From Ignavibacterium sp. (GTDB lineage: Bacteria; Bacteroidota; Ignavibacteria; Ignavibacteriales; Ignavibacteriaceae), in NCBI GenBank assembly GCA_032027145.1, contig JAVSMP010000001.1, positions 1,020,903 to 1,084,902 of the forward strand: DNA of 64,000 nucleotides. The letters run 5' to 3'. Under the pieces are notes generated by a model that saw nothing but the letters and a program-made list of their open reading frames with translations, was not told the origin of the DNA and searched no databases. Position 1 is the stretch's first letter. Each line of letters opens with the position of its first letter. Both the position numbers and the translations under genes were made by a program. Below are positions 53,797 through 62,788 of the stretch, piece by piece.

Positions 53797-55362
53797 ATGC
53801 CTTCTAAAAAAAATAAAGAAGTAAAATATCCCAAAGAAACAAAGCCAAAGGCAGCGTTTCTATCTGGTATAAGACAAAAGAAACTTGTAACCGAACCACA
53901 GGATAAAGTACTATGTGATATAGCATCAGTATTTGAAGACCAGTTTCATTATTTACTTTTTATAAAAGGTGATGAACTGGAAATATTTTATTCACCGTCT
54001 GTAAAAAAAATTACCGGATACTTGCCTTCAGAGCTAATTAAAAAAGACTCGCTTGGCAGAGAATATGTTTATCAGGAAGATATTTCAGAAGTAAAAAAGA
54101 GGCTTCATAAAATTGAATCCGGAAAAATTCCCAGCCTTAAATTGCTCTTTAGATTTGTAAGAAAAGATGGTAAAATCATTTGGCTGAAAGAACAGATAAG
54201 ATCTGAAAGAGTTAATGGCGGTATTATTTTGAAGGGTCTGGTGGTTGATGTTACCGAGTTTAAAAAAGCAGAGAATGATTATGGTGAGATTATTAATAAC
54301 CTTTCAGAAGAAATAACAGCCAGAGATAATTTTCTTTCAATACTTTCTCACGATTTACGTGCGCCGTTTTCAAGCATACTTGGGTTTACCGAAATCCTTC
54401 TTAATGAATCAGCTTTGACTGAGGCAGAGCGCGCAGAATATTTAAATTATATTAATGATTCTTCAAGCAATCAGCTGAGACTGGTAAATTATCTGCTCGA
54501 CTGGTCAAATCTGCAAACCGGAAGAATGAATCTTGATCCACAGCGTGTTCAGGCACAAAGTCTTGTATTTAATTGTATATCCGCACTTACCGGTATAGCA
54601 ATGAGAAAAAATATTGATATCAGGGTTAATGTACCCGAGTCTTTATTTTTAAAAGCAGATGAAAGACTGATGATACAGGTTATTACTAATCTGGTTAGTA
54701 ATGCTATAAAATTTTCTGAAGAAGGTAAAACAATCCGTATTTCTGCTGATAGATTTAATAATGAGCTTGTGGAATTTGTAATCAAAGACGAAGGTGTCGG
54801 CATACCCGATATTTATCAATCAAGAATATTCAGATTTGAGAAGATGTTTTCTACCAGAGGTACAAAAGGTGAAAAAGGCACCGGACTTGGATTATCGTTA
54901 GTTAAAGAGATAATAGAAAGACATAAGGGGCAGATTTGGTTTTACTCTAAAGAAAAAGTTGGCAGTGAATTTCATTTTACTGTGCCAAGCTCAGAGAATA
55001 CAATACTATTGGTTGAAAACAATAAAAGTGATTTTATTAAGATTGAAAAGATTATTAGAGAAAATTATTCTTCGTTTAAGTTTATAGGTGCTGATAATGG
55101 TTTTGAAGCAATAAATGTTGTCTTAAGACAGCAGCCTTCATTAATTATTTCATCCCACGATTTACCGCTTATGAATGGTGTACAGTTTGTTAAATCAATT
55201 TTGCGCGGTGATAAAAAGTTTTACTCTCCTATTATAATAATGATTGATACGCGCGATGAAAATTTAATAAAAACTTATCATGATGTTGGTGTAAGAACTG
55301 TTATTTCTAAACCGGTAGATTTAAGGATTGTCAATCGCGAAATATCAATTGCTCTTAATTAA
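53797..55362 (+). CDS. PAS-domain hybrid histidine kinase with degenerate receiver
   Basis: 521 aa, no transmembrane segment, so cytoplasmic. PAS domain (residues ~45-160; FYSPSVKKITGYLPSEL and the PAC-like VRKDGKIIWLKEQIR), HisKA with His185 in FLSILSHDLRAPFSSILG, HATPase with Asn302 in NLVSNAIKFSEEG and G-boxes DEGVGIP and GTGLGLSLVKEI, then a C-terminal receiver-like domain (residues ~402-518). In the receiver the phospho-acceptor site is Ser453 (LIISSHDLPLMNG, where D-x-x-x-P is expected), and the acidic pocket is Glu-Asn (LLVENNK). Lys in VISKPVDL is retained. The kinase half looks active; the receiver is probably a non-phosphorylated regulatory domain. ugd follows 52 bp later. Confidence 0.9.
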   Translation: MPSKKNKEVKYPKETKPKAAFLSGIRQKKLVTEPQDKVLCDIASVFEDQFHYLLFIKGDELEIFYSPSVKKITGYLPSELIKKDSLGREYVYQEDISEVKKRLHKIESGKIPSLKLLFRFVRKDGKIIWLKEQIRSERVNGGIILKGLVVDVTEFKKAENDYGEIINNLSEEITARDNFLSILSHDLRAPFSSILGFTEILLNESALTEAERAEYLNYINDSSSNQLRLVNYLLDWSNLQTGRMNLDPQRVQAQSLVFNCISALTGIAMRKNIDIRVNVPESLFLKADERLMIQVITNLVSNAIKFSEEGKTIRISADRFNNELVEFVIKDEGVGIPDIYQSRIFRFEKMFSTRGTKGEKGTGLGLSLVKEIIERHKGQIWFYSKEKVGSEFHFTVPSSENTILLVENNKSDFIKIEKIIRENYSSFKFIGADNGFEAINVVLRQQPSLIISSHDLPLMNGVQFVKSILRGDKKFYSPIIIMIDTRDENLIKTYHDVGVRTVISKPVDLRIVNREISIALN

Positions 55363-55414
55363 TCTGTTGAATGGAATAAATTTTATTTACAAATAATAAT
55401 TAGAGGTAGTATAG

Positions 55415-56746
55415 ATGAATCTTGCTGTAATTGGAACCGGATATGTTGGATTGGTATCAGGGACTGGCTTTGCTGAGACAGGCAATAACGTAATTTGTGT
55501 TGATATTGATGAAAAGAAAATTGAAACTATGAGAGAAGGGCAAATACCTATTTATGAACCCGGGCTTGAGGTTTTGTTTTTAAGAAATATTGTTAAAAAG
55601 AGATTATCCTTTACAACCGATTTAAAAGATGCAGTTCGTAATTCGGAGATCATATTCCTTTGTCTTCCAACACCGCAAGGCAATGATGGTGCTGCTGATC
55701 TTAAATATGTGCTTAAAGTTGCTGATGACATTGGACTGTTCTTCAAACAGGAACCAGAACTTGGGTTTAAAGTAATTGTTAACAAAAGCACTGTTCCGGT
55801 TGGCACAAGCGACTTGGTACGGAATGCAATAAGAAAACACGCACCCGGTTTTGATTTTGATGTATGTTCAAATCCTGAGTTTTTAAGAGAAGGAATTGCA
55901 GTTGAAGATTTTATGAAGCCGGAAAGAGTTATTGTGGGAACCAGTAATGATAAAACAAAAAAAACAATGGAACAGCTTTATGAACCATTTTTACGCACTG
56001 GTAATCCTGTTTACTTTATGGATGAAAAATCTGCTGAGATGACAAAGTATGCAGCTAATTCTTTTATTGCAATGAAAATTTCTTTTATGAATGAGATAGC
56101 ACGGCTTTGTGAATTAACTGGTGCACAAGTTGACTCAGTCAGGTTAGGCATTGGATCAGATTCCAGAATTGGGAAAAGATATTTATTCCCTGGTATTGGT
56201 TACGGCGGTTCTTGTTTTCCTAAAGATGTCCATGCTCTTGTTAATACCGCAAACGAGAAAAATTATGACTTTAAGATTTTAAAATCTGTAATTGATGTAA
56301 ATAAAGAACAGGTTAAACACTTCTTCAGGAAAATTTTAAAACACTATAAAGATGACCTTAAAGGAAAACATTTTGCAATGTGGGGATTAGCATTTAAACC
56401 AAATACAGATGATGTCCGTGAAGCACCGGCTCAGTATCTTATCAAACTTCTGCTTGCTTCGGGTGCAACTATTACTGCATACGATCCGGAAGCAAACAAT
56501 ACTATGAAATCTGCTCTTGGCGATATTATTACTTATGTTGAAACATCTGATGAAACATTAAAAGGTGCTGATGCTCTGATTGTTGTTACTGAATGGAAAG
56601 AGTTTAGAAATCCTGATTTTGAGTTGATTAAAAAATCCTTGAATGCACCCGTTATTTTTGATGGAAGAAATCTTTACGACTTGGAAAAATTAAATGAGAT
56701 GAAGTTTACTTATTATTCTATCGGAAGAACTGATATTATAAATTAA
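55415..56746 (+). CDS. ugd: UDP-glucose 6-dehydrogenase
   Basis: 443 aa. NAD-binding GTGYVGLVSGTGFAE at the N-terminus, CLPTPQGNDGAADL, VNKSTVPVGTSD, NPEFLREGIAVEDF, the catalytic Cys in YGGSCFPKDV, and C-terminal GLAFKPNTDDVREAP. It oxidises UDP-glucose to UDP-glucuronate for exopolysaccharide or lipopolysaccharide. It lies between the PAS kinase and a YhaM-like nuclease, all on the plus strand, with no polysaccharide cluster nearby. RBS AGAGG. Confidence 0.96.
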   Translation: MNLAVIGTGYVGLVSGTGFAETGNNVICVDIDEKKIETMREGQIPIYEPGLEVLFLRNIVKKRLSFTTDLKDAVRNSEIIFLCLPTPQGNDGAADLKYVLKVADDIGLFFKQEPELGFKVIVNKSTVPVGTSDLVRNAIRKHAPGFDFDVCSNPEFLREGIAVEDFMKPERVIVGTSNDKTKKTMEQLYEPFLRTGNPVYFMDEKSAEMTKYAANSFIAMKISFMNEIARLCELTGAQVDSVRLGIGSDSRIGKRYLFPGIGYGGSCFPKDVHALVNTANEKNYDFKILKSVIDVNKEQVKHFFRKILKHYKDDLKGKHFAMWGLAFKPNTDDVREAPAQYLIKLLLASGATITAYDPEANNTMKSALGDIITYVETSDETLKGADALIVVTEWKEFRNPDFELIKKSLNAPVIFDGRNLYDLEKLNEMKFTYYSIGRTDIIN

Positions 56747-56766
56747 AGTTTTTTTGAAAGTTAGCT

Positions 56767-57768
56767 ATGCTTAATCAACCTGATTTGTCTTCATTAAATA
56801 AAGGCGATTCAATCGATCATTTTTTGCTTGTTAAAAAGTGTGAAATAAGATTAACAAAAAACAACAAAGAATATCTTTCGCTGGAACTTGGTGATAAAAC
56901 AATCAGCTGTCCTTCAAATCTGTGGGAGGATGTATCTGGGTTCAAATCAATTAAGAATTCTTTAACTGTTGGTGATATTGTAAAGATTGAAGGCTCAATG
57001 GATGAATATCAGGGGGGTGCACAGATTAAAATCGAAACGATTCGTTTATCAAAACAAAGCGATAATGTATCCCACACAGATTTTCTTCCCAAATCTTTAC
57101 GCGATCTTAAAACAATGAAAGGCGAGTTCTTATCCAGATTAGAAAAAATCACAGATACTAATCTTAAACAATTAATGAAAAACATTTTTTCTGATGAAAG
57201 ATTTGAGAAATATACTCTTGTTCCTGCAGGAAAAATGTGGCATCACAGCTATATAAGCGGATTGATTGAGCATACTTTAGAGATTATAAAAATATGCGAA
57301 CTGATGAGTGATATTCATCCGGAGATTAACCGTGATCTGCTTGTGTGCGGTGCAATGCTGCACGACTTTGGAAAAATTGAAGAGCTTACTTATGAACCGG
57401 TTTTTGAATATACCGATAAAGGCAAACTGATTGGACATATTGTAATAGCTGCAATGATAGTTAATGATGAGATAAATAAAATTCCTGACTTTCCCGAGAA
57501 CTTAAAAAATAATATACTGCACTTAATCCTTAGCCATCAGGGTAAACTTGAATATGCTTCACCTGTTGTTCCTAAAACACTTGAAGCAATTACTCTCTAT
57601 CAGGCAGATGAACTTAGCGCAAAAGTTAACGCATATAAAAATGTGATCAATAATGAAATTAAACCAGGAACAAACTGGACAAAGTTTATTTCATTAGCTG
57701 GAACAGATATACATTCGCATGGCATAAAAAGCCAATCGGATGATACCAAAAAAACCTTATTTGACTAA
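56767..57768 (+). CDS. YhaM-like 3'-5' exoribonuclease (OB + HD domains)
   Basis: 333 aa. An N-terminal OB-fold nucleic-acid-binding domain (residues ~15-95, KNNKEYLSLELGDKTISCPS) is followed by an HD phosphohydrolase domain: HHSYISGLIEHTLEII (first His pair), GAMLHDFGKIEEL (HD motif), LIGHIVIAAMIV and LILSHQGKLEYASP. This matches the Gram-positive YhaM family, which degrades RNA from the 3' end. It starts 20 bp after ugd. Confidence 0.9.
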   Translation: MLNQPDLSSLNKGDSIDHFLLVKKCEIRLTKNNKEYLSLELGDKTISCPSNLWEDVSGFKSIKNSLTVGDIVKIEGSMDEYQGGAQIKIETIRLSKQSDNVSHTDFLPKSLRDLKTMKGEFLSRLEKITDTNLKQLMKNIFSDERFEKYTLVPAGKMWHHSYISGLIEHTLEIIKICELMSDIHPEINRDLLVCGAMLHDFGKIEELTYEPVFEYTDKGKLIGHIVIAAMIVNDEINKIPDFPENLKNNILHLILSHQGKLEYASPVVPKTLEAITLYQADELSAKVNAYKNVINNEIKPGTNWTKFISLAGTDIHSHGIKSQSDDTKKTLFD

Positions 57769-57789
57769 TCTTTAATTAAAGGAAGAATC

Positions 57790-58575
57790 ATGAAAAAAAA
57801 TCTACACTTGTTATTTTTTCTTTTTCTCATTGTTATTGGGGCAACTGTAATAACCTCTGCTCAAACTGTAGATGAGTTATTGAGTGAAGGTGATGGTTAT
57901 GTAGAAAAGTTTGATAATCCAAATGCTTTGGAAACATATTTAAAAGCTGAAAAGATTGCTCCAAATAATTGGGAGGTTTTATGGAGAATCAGCCGTGCTT
58001 ATGTAGATATCGGTGAGAAGATGCCGGACAAAACTGATGCTCAAAAAGATGAGCGTGAAAAAACATATAAAAAAGCTTTAGAGTATGCCGATAAATCTGT
58101 TAAATTAGCACCTGGTCAATCAATTACTTATGTCCGAAGAGCAATTGCTAATGGAAGAATAGCACTTTTTGAAGGAGTTTTTTCTGCAATCGGAACAGTT
58201 AAAGATGTTAAAGCAGATTGCGAAAAAGCTATTCAACTTGGTACCGGAGGAAATTATGTTCAGGCACTTGCACATTATGTTTTAGGAAGAACTCACCTTA
58301 AGGTTTGCGAGAAAGCTTATCTTGTCAGATTACCACTTGGACTTGGATGGGGCGATACAGAAGAAGCAGTTAGGCTTTTAGAAACTGCAGTAAAGCTTAA
58401 ACCAAATTTCAGAATGTTTTTGTATGAATTAGCTAAAGCTTATATTGAAGAAGATGAATATGATAAAGCTAAAGAGACTTTAAAGAAGGTTGAAAAAGCT
58501 CCCAAAGCACACGAAGATGATGATCAGGTTTTAAATGATGCGAAAAATCTTTACGAGAAAATTAAGAACAAATAG
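57790..58575 (+). CDS. secreted TPR protein
   Basis: 261 aa. A signal peptide (residues 1-25, ending TSAQT) is followed by several tetratricopeptide-type helix pairs (VEKFDNPNALETYLKAEKIA, ALEYADKSVKLAPGQSITYV, AVRLLETAVKLKPNFRMFLY, YIEEDEYDKAKETLKKVEKA). It resembles regulator-of-microtubule-dynamics-like TPR proteins found in Bacteroidota. Function unknown. It starts 21 bp after the YhaM-like gene with AAAGGAAG as RBS. Confidence 0.85.
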   Translation: MKKNLHLLFFLFLIVIGATVITSAQTVDELLSEGDGYVEKFDNPNALETYLKAEKIAPNNWEVLWRISRAYVDIGEKMPDKTDAQKDEREKTYKKALEYADKSVKLAPGQSITYVRRAIANGRIALFEGVFSAIGTVKDVKADCEKAIQLGTGGNYVQALAHYVLGRTHLKVCEKAYLVRLPLGLGWGDTEEAVRLLETAVKLKPNFRMFLYELAKAYIEEDEYDKAKETLKKVEKAPKAHEDDDQVLNDAKNLYEKIKNK

Positions 58576-58668
58576 TTTTAAGTTTTAATAGGTTGTCTGT
58601 CTTAACAAAATGAATTTTTTTCTATTGTCAGGACACCTAACACTATATTTAATTTTTGGAAGCTTAAT

Positions 58669-59412
58669 GTGAATTTTAATCAGACTTTTTTGAACAAACT
58701 CTCTGAAGCAAAGAAAATAGTTTTCTTTACTGGTGCAGGAATATCAGCTGAATCCGGTATTCCAACTTTTAGAGGTAAAGATGGAATCTGGAAAAAACTT
58801 AAGCCTGAAGAGCTTGCCAACTTTAATGCATTTATGAAAAATCCACAGATGGTGTGGGAATGGTATAATCATCGCAAAAAAATTATTCATGAAGCAAAAC
58901 CTAATGCAGGACATCTTGCCATTGCAGAAATGCAAAACCTTTTTGATGAGGTAACTGTCGTTACACAAAATATTGATAATCTGCATCACCGTGCTGGAAG
59001 CAAGAACATTTATGAGCTGCACGGAAACATTGAAAGAAATTACTGCATCAATTGCAGAACATTTTACAACGAAGAATTGGATTTTTCTAACGGAGTTCCT
59101 AAGTGTAAATGCGGCGGATTGATCAGACCAGACGTTGTTTGGTTTGGAGAATTTCTTCCGGAAGATCAATTTACAGGTGGAGAAAAAGCTTCTGTTTTAT
59201 CCGATGTGTTTTTTGTTGTTGGAACTTCTGCGGTTGTTTATCCTGCTTCCGGATTGGTTCACGCAGCAAAACATGCGGGTTCCTTTATTGTTGAAGTGAA
59301 TATCGAACAAACAGAGATTTCTTCTGTTAGCGATGAATCATTTTTTGGCGAAGCCGGAAAAATATTACCGGAGATAGTTAATCAGATTAAAAAGGTTAAG
59401 TCTATCAGATAA
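58669..59412 (+). CDS. Sir2-family NAD-dependent protein deacylase (sirtuin)
   Basis: 247 aa from GTG 58669 (an in-frame ATG is absent nearby, and this start gives the expected N-terminus). NAD-binding FFTGAGISAESGIPTFRGKDGIW, VVTQNIDNLHHRAGS, catalytic His in ELHGNIERNYCINC, zinc Cys pairs CINC and CKCG, and late GTSAVVYPASGLVHAAK. The YNHR residues of class III desuccinylases (Y-x-x-R after the ExxAF-like loop) appear in WEWYNHRKKI, so desuccinylase-type activity is possible. It regulates proteins by removing acyl groups from Lys. Confidence 0.94.
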   Translation: MNFNQTFLNKLSEAKKIVFFTGAGISAESGIPTFRGKDGIWKKLKPEELANFNAFMKNPQMVWEWYNHRKKIIHEAKPNAGHLAIAEMQNLFDEVTVVTQNIDNLHHRAGSKNIYELHGNIERNYCINCRTFYNEELDFSNGVPKCKCGGLIRPDVVWFGEFLPEDQFTGGEKASVLSDVFFVVGTSAVVYPASGLVHAAKHAGSFIVEVNIEQTEISSVSDESFFGEAGKILPEIVNQIKKVKSIR

Positions 59413-59419
59413 TAAATGA

Positions 59420-59689
59420 CTATTTCTTTTTAGGTACTATTATGCTCAGAACTGCTGTAAAAACAACTGCACCGATAATTGACCAGATAATAGGATAATC
59501 AATTCCGCGGATATTTATTGTCCACAAATCTGGAAAATTAAATTCACGCGCAAGTATAGTTCCAATATAAGCGCCGATAAATCCCACAACAATTGAAATA
59601 ATACAACCGCCGCTTTTAAATCCTGTTATGGAACGACCGATACCGCCGGTAATGCCGGCAATTACAAGTAAAAGTATTATTTCAAACAT
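59420..59689 (-). CDS. GlsB/YeaQ/YmgE-family membrane protein
   Basis: 89 aa, three transmembrane segments (residues ~2-20, 26-48, 63-85) with the Gly-rich helix SGGCIISIVVGFIGAYIGTI typical of the PF04226 (transglycosylase-associated) family. Such proteins are stress-induced in several bacteria, function unclear. It is convergent with sir2, only 7 bp between stops. Confidence 0.85.
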   Translation of the reverse strand: MFEIILLLVIAGITGGIGRSITGFKSGGCIISIVVGFIGAYIGTILAREFNFPDLWTINIRGIDYPIIWSIIGAVVFTAVLSIIVPKKK

Positions 59690-59803
59690 ATTAAACCACT
59701 TGAATTTTAATGCAATGATAAAATAGTTTTAATTCAGATAAAATTCTTGTATTATTTTGGCAGAAATATTTGTTCAATTTAGTTTTAGTACAGAAAAGTT
59801 AGT

Positions 59804-60742
59804 ATGAATCGAAGACGTTTTATTAGAAATATATCGCTGATATCAGCAGGGTTTCTTTTCATAACTGAAAAAATTCAAGGTAAAGAACCGCCTGTATTTT
59901 CAGAATACAAGCCTGATCCTTCTCTATGGAAAGAAGATGAAATTAATATTGCATGGATTGGTCATTCAACAGTTCTGATTAATTTTTTTGGAACTACAAT
60001 TTTAACCGACCCGGTTTTTTATGAGAGAATCGGAGTGAGTATATTTGGAATGACATTCGGTCCAAGCAGATTTACTTACCCCGCGTTAACAATTGATGAA
60101 ATCCCTAAACCCGATATAATTCTTCTTTCGCATGCTCATATGGATCATATGGATTATGAATCACTTGATACAATTACTAAAACATTTCCAGACCAGATTG
60201 ATTGTATTACTGCTTACAACACAGCAGATGTTGTAGCAGAACTTAAATGGAAATCACTTCAGGAAATTGATTGGGGTGAAGAAACAGAGCTGCTGAGAAT
60301 AAAATTTAAAGCTAACGAGGTAAAACACTTTGGCTGGCGTTATCCCTGGGAAAAAGATCGTTCGAATGGTTATATGCAGGATGGAAGAAGTTATAATGCA
60401 GTGATAATTGAAAAGGATGGAAAGAAAATTTTATTCGGAGGCGATACTGCTTATCACGAATTATTTAAACCATTGAAGAATGAAAATATTGATATAGCAA
60501 TTATGCCGATTGGCGCTTATAATCCCTGGAAAAAGAATCATTGTAATCCTGAAGAAGCACTAATTATGGCTGAAGAACATATTGGTGCAAAGTATTTTAT
60601 TCCGATCCATACAAAAACTTTTAAACAGGGTATGGAGCCTATTGAGGAACCTTTAGCCTGGTTAAATGAATCTGTCTCAAAGTATAAGATCAATCTTGCA
60701 CTGGATGATATTGGAAAAACATTTACACTTTCCAATCTTTAG
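59804..60742 (+). CDS. MBL-fold metallohydrolase (NAPE-PLD/UlaG-like), likely Tat-exported
   Basis: 312 aa. N-terminus MNRRRFIRNISLISAGFLF fits a twin-arginine signal. Metallo-beta-lactamase motifs: IGHSTVLINFFGTTILTDP, LLSHAHMDHMDYES (HxHxDH), FGGDTAYHELF, and FIPIHTKTF near the end. Domain order matches the NAPE-hydrolysing phospholipase D-like/UlaG group; the substrate is unknown. It is 62 bp upstream-coupled with DinB and cobO genes in one direction (21 bp and 0 bp gaps). Confidence 0.88.
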   Translation: MNRRRFIRNISLISAGFLFITEKIQGKEPPVFSEYKPDPSLWKEDEINIAWIGHSTVLINFFGTTILTDPVFYERIGVSIFGMTFGPSRFTYPALTIDEIPKPDIILLSHAHMDHMDYESLDTITKTFPDQIDCITAYNTADVVAELKWKSLQEIDWGEETELLRIKFKANEVKHFGWRYPWEKDRSNGYMQDGRSYNAVIIEKDGKKILFGGDTAYHELFKPLKNENIDIAIMPIGAYNPWKKNHCNPEEALIMAEEHIGAKYFIPIHTKTFKQGMEPIEEPLAWLNESVSKYKINLALDDIGKTFTLSNL

Positions 60743-60763
60743 GCAGCAAAAAATATTATTTGT

Positions 60764-61330
60764 ATGAAAACAATTCTTGAGTTAAAGAATCAATTTATAT
60801 CTGATACAGAATCTCAATTAAAGGAATTAAAATATTTTCAAGCTTTAACGGATTATCAGCTAAACTGGAAAATATCCGGCGATAGCTGGAGTATTGCCGA
60901 ATGTATTGATCATCTTTGTGTTACAAATAAATTATACATTGATGAGTTTGAAAAACAGTTCTCTCAAAAACAGATTAAAGCTGATTGTTCTAAGACATCT
61001 GTTAAACATAGATTCCTGGGCAGATTTATAATTAAATCAGTTGATCCGGACAATCTTAAAAAAATAAAAACATTTCCTGTTTTTCAACCCTCGGGCAGTA
61101 ACCACACTAAAGAGGTCCTTACACGATATTCTGATCTGCAAAATGAATTTATTAATCTCTTAAGCTCTGTTAAAGATTTAGATTTGAACAAGTATAAAAT
61201 GTCTTCTCCGGCATCAAAACTTATTAAAGAAAATTTTTGTGATGTTCTTGAGATTATTCGTTTACACGATAAAAGACATTTCCTGCAAGCAAAGAGAGTT
61301 ATAGATCATCCCAACTTTCCAAGAGAATAA
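60764..61330 (+). CDS. DinB-family protein (four-helix bundle)
   Basis: 188 aa. The DinB/YfiT pattern is visible: N-terminal helix, WKISGDSWSIAECIDHLCVTNKLY with the first metal His, and the C-terminal helix DVLEIIRLHDKRHFLQAKRVI with two His residues, giving the usual three-His metal site. Such proteins are thiol-dependent transferases or of unknown activity; this DinB is unrelated to the DNA polymerase of that name. cobO starts at the next base after its stop. Confidence 0.85.
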   Translation: MKTILELKNQFISDTESQLKELKYFQALTDYQLNWKISGDSWSIAECIDHLCVTNKLYIDEFEKQFSQKQIKADCSKTSVKHRFLGRFIIKSVDPDNLKKIKTFPVFQPSGSNHTKEVLTRYSDLQNEFINLLSSVKDLDLNKYKMSSPASKLIKENFCDVLEIIRLHDKRHFLQAKRVIDHPNFPRE

Positions 61331-61864
61331 ATGAACAAGTTAGAAAAAGGCTACATACAGATTTATACCGGCAATGGTAAGGGAAAATCCACCGCCGCAA
61401 TCGGGCAGGCAGTCAGAGCTGCCGGATATGGACTTAAAACATACATCGCACAATTTATGAAAGAATATCCATACAACGAGTTGGAAAGCTTAAAACATTT
61501 AAGTGAATGGATAACAATTGAACAATTTGCCGGAGATGATTTTGTTTACAGAAAAGAATTACCAAATATCATCGAAAGAGATAAGGCTAAGAGAGGATTG
61601 GAAAAAGCAAGGTCTAAAATGCTTAGCGGCAAATATGATTTAATTATTCTTGATGAAATTCTGGTTTCAATTCATTTTGGATTGTTCACAGATGAAGAAG
61701 TTTTAACATTTATGAAAATGAAACCTGAAAATGTTGAGTTGGTTCTTACAGGGCGATACTGTCCGGATAACATAATCGAAGCCGCCGACCTTGTAACTGA
61801 AATGAAAGAAATAAAACATTACTATCTTGATGGCATTCTTGCAAGAAAAGGAATTGAGTCATAA
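61331..61864 (+). CDS. cobO: cob(I)yrinic acid a,c-diamide adenosyltransferase
   Basis: 177 aa. P-loop IYTGNGKGKSTAAIGQAVRAAGYG near the N-terminus, YIAQFMKEYPYNE, and Walker B-like DLIILDEILVSIHFG, then ELVLTGRYCPDNIIEAADLV. This is the BtuR/CobO/CobA-type corrinoid adenosyltransferase, which makes adenosylcobalamin or scavenges corrinoids. No other cobalamin gene or riboswitch is in the window. Confidence 0.95.
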   Translation: MNKLEKGYIQIYTGNGKGKSTAAIGQAVRAAGYGLKTYIAQFMKEYPYNELESLKHLSEWITIEQFAGDDFVYRKELPNIIERDKAKRGLEKARSKMLSGKYDLIILDEILVSIHFGLFTDEEVLTFMKMKPENVELVLTGRYCPDNIIEAADLVTEMKEIKHYYLDGILARKGIES

Positions 61865-61869
61865 TCTTT

Positions 61870-61930
61870 CTCAGTGAATCTCAGTGATTGCTCTGAGGTT
61901 CTCAGTGTTATAATTTTTTCACTGAGTATC
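61870..61930. repeat. CTCAGTG hairpin repeat downstream of cobO
   Basis: CTCAGTGAATCTCAGTGATT, then GCTCTGAGG and CTCAGTG, with the inverse CACTGAG at 61920-61926. The units CTCAGTG occur three times directly and once inverted within 60 bp. It could form a hairpin after cobO. It resembles short extragenic repeats seen in many genomes rather than a clean terminator. Confidence 0.45.
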
Positions 61931-61940
61931 TCATAGAAAC

Positions 61941-62042
61941 AAAGATGGAATTTCACAAGAAACTATTATTGAAGCTTGTTCAGTGTGTCCGGTAAGTGCT
62001 CTTCAAGTTAATAACCCGGATGAGAAACAACTGGTTCCTTAA
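61941..62042 (+). pseudogene. C-terminal remnant of a [4Fe-4S] ferredoxin-like gene
   Basis: Plus-strand reading from 61941 gives KDGISQETIIEACSVCPVSA, LQVNNPDEKQLVP and TAA at 62040-62042. IEACSVCPVSALQV fits the last cluster-ligand block of ferredoxins (CxxCP-S/V-x-A). No upstream Cys motif or start is present, and a stop lies upstream, so it is a fragment. It directly follows the CTCAGTG repeat and marks the left side of the composition change. Confidence 0.45.
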
Positions 62043-62167
62043 CATAAGAAGGAAAATCAAAATTGAGCAACAGCTTTGGGAAACAAAACTAAAGGTAGGT
62101 GCAACAACAAGAAATTGTAAAACAACAAATAAACTTTTAAAAACAGCACAACAAACAACACAAAAAG

Positions 62168-62596
62168 ATGAATAAAGAACTGACAATAACAACAAGCATT
62201 GAAATAATTGCTGACAAAGCAAAAGTTTGGGACGCTTTGACAAACCCCGAAAAAATAAAAATCTATCTTTTCGGGACGGAAACCTTGACAAGTTGGAAAA
62301 CGGGAAGCGAAATTATTTTCCAAGGCGAGTATCAAGGACATCAATACAAAGACAAAGGAACAATCCTTGACATCAAGACAAACGAATTTTTGCAATACAC
62401 TTATTGGAGTGGTTTTTCGGGACTTGAAGACAAACCCGAAAACTATTCAGTAGTAACATACAAACTTGACACAGCAGACAACAAAACTTTGCTGACATTG
62501 ACACAAGCAGGTTTTGCAAACAAAGAAGCTCAACAACATTCGCAGACAAATTGGACGAACGTTTTACAACAAATAAAACAACTGACAGAAGAATAA
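62168..62596 (+). CDS. SRPBCC/AHSA1-domain protein
   Basis: 142 aa. ITTSIEIIADKAKVWDALTN, then FGTETLTSWKTGSEIIFQGE, GTILDIKTNEFLQYTYW and LTLTQAGFANKEAQQHSQTN form the START-like fold of AHSA1 (activator of Hsp90 ATPase) proteins, small ligand-binding or stress-related proteins. Codon use differs from the neighbours: Asp GAC and Asn AAC dominate, whereas most genes here prefer GAT and AAT. It is followed 6 bp later by a ~130-bp palindromic element and looks transferred. Confidence 0.85.
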   Translation: MNKELTITTSIEIIADKAKVWDALTNPEKIKIYLFGTETLTSWKTGSEIIFQGEYQGHQYKDKGTILDIKTNEFLQYTYWSGFSGLEDKPENYSVVTYKLDTADNKTLLTLTQAGFANKEAQQHSQTNWTNVLQQIKQLTEE

Positions 62597-62601
62597 CCGC
62601 A

Positions 62602-62731
62602 GCTAACATCGTATTGGCAATAGGTGAGCTGAACAGCTTCGTATCAACGGAAATGCTAAATTCAGCTTTTGTTCTTTGTATCAACAGTAGTGCTGAAAAT
62701 CCCGCCCATCGCCAATACGCGGCACGTTAGC
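62602..62731 (+). repeat. attC-like palindromic element 1
   Basis: Outer ends GCTAAC (62602-62607) and GTTAGC (62726-62731) are inverse. Inside, GTATTGGCAATAGGTGAG (from 62611) pairs with GTATTGGCGATGGGCGGG read from the right end; every difference is a transition, so the strand folds with G-T pairs. The centre has AACAGTAGTGCTGAAA. Layout and size resemble an integron attC site, but core boxes (RYYYAAC/GTTRRRY) fit only loosely, with spacers of 3 and 7 nt. Element 2 is homologous. Confidence 0.55.
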
Positions 62732-62788
62732 AGTCAGGCTATGACGACACAATAGAAATGATATGACACCAAAGGAAACTCTACAAAA

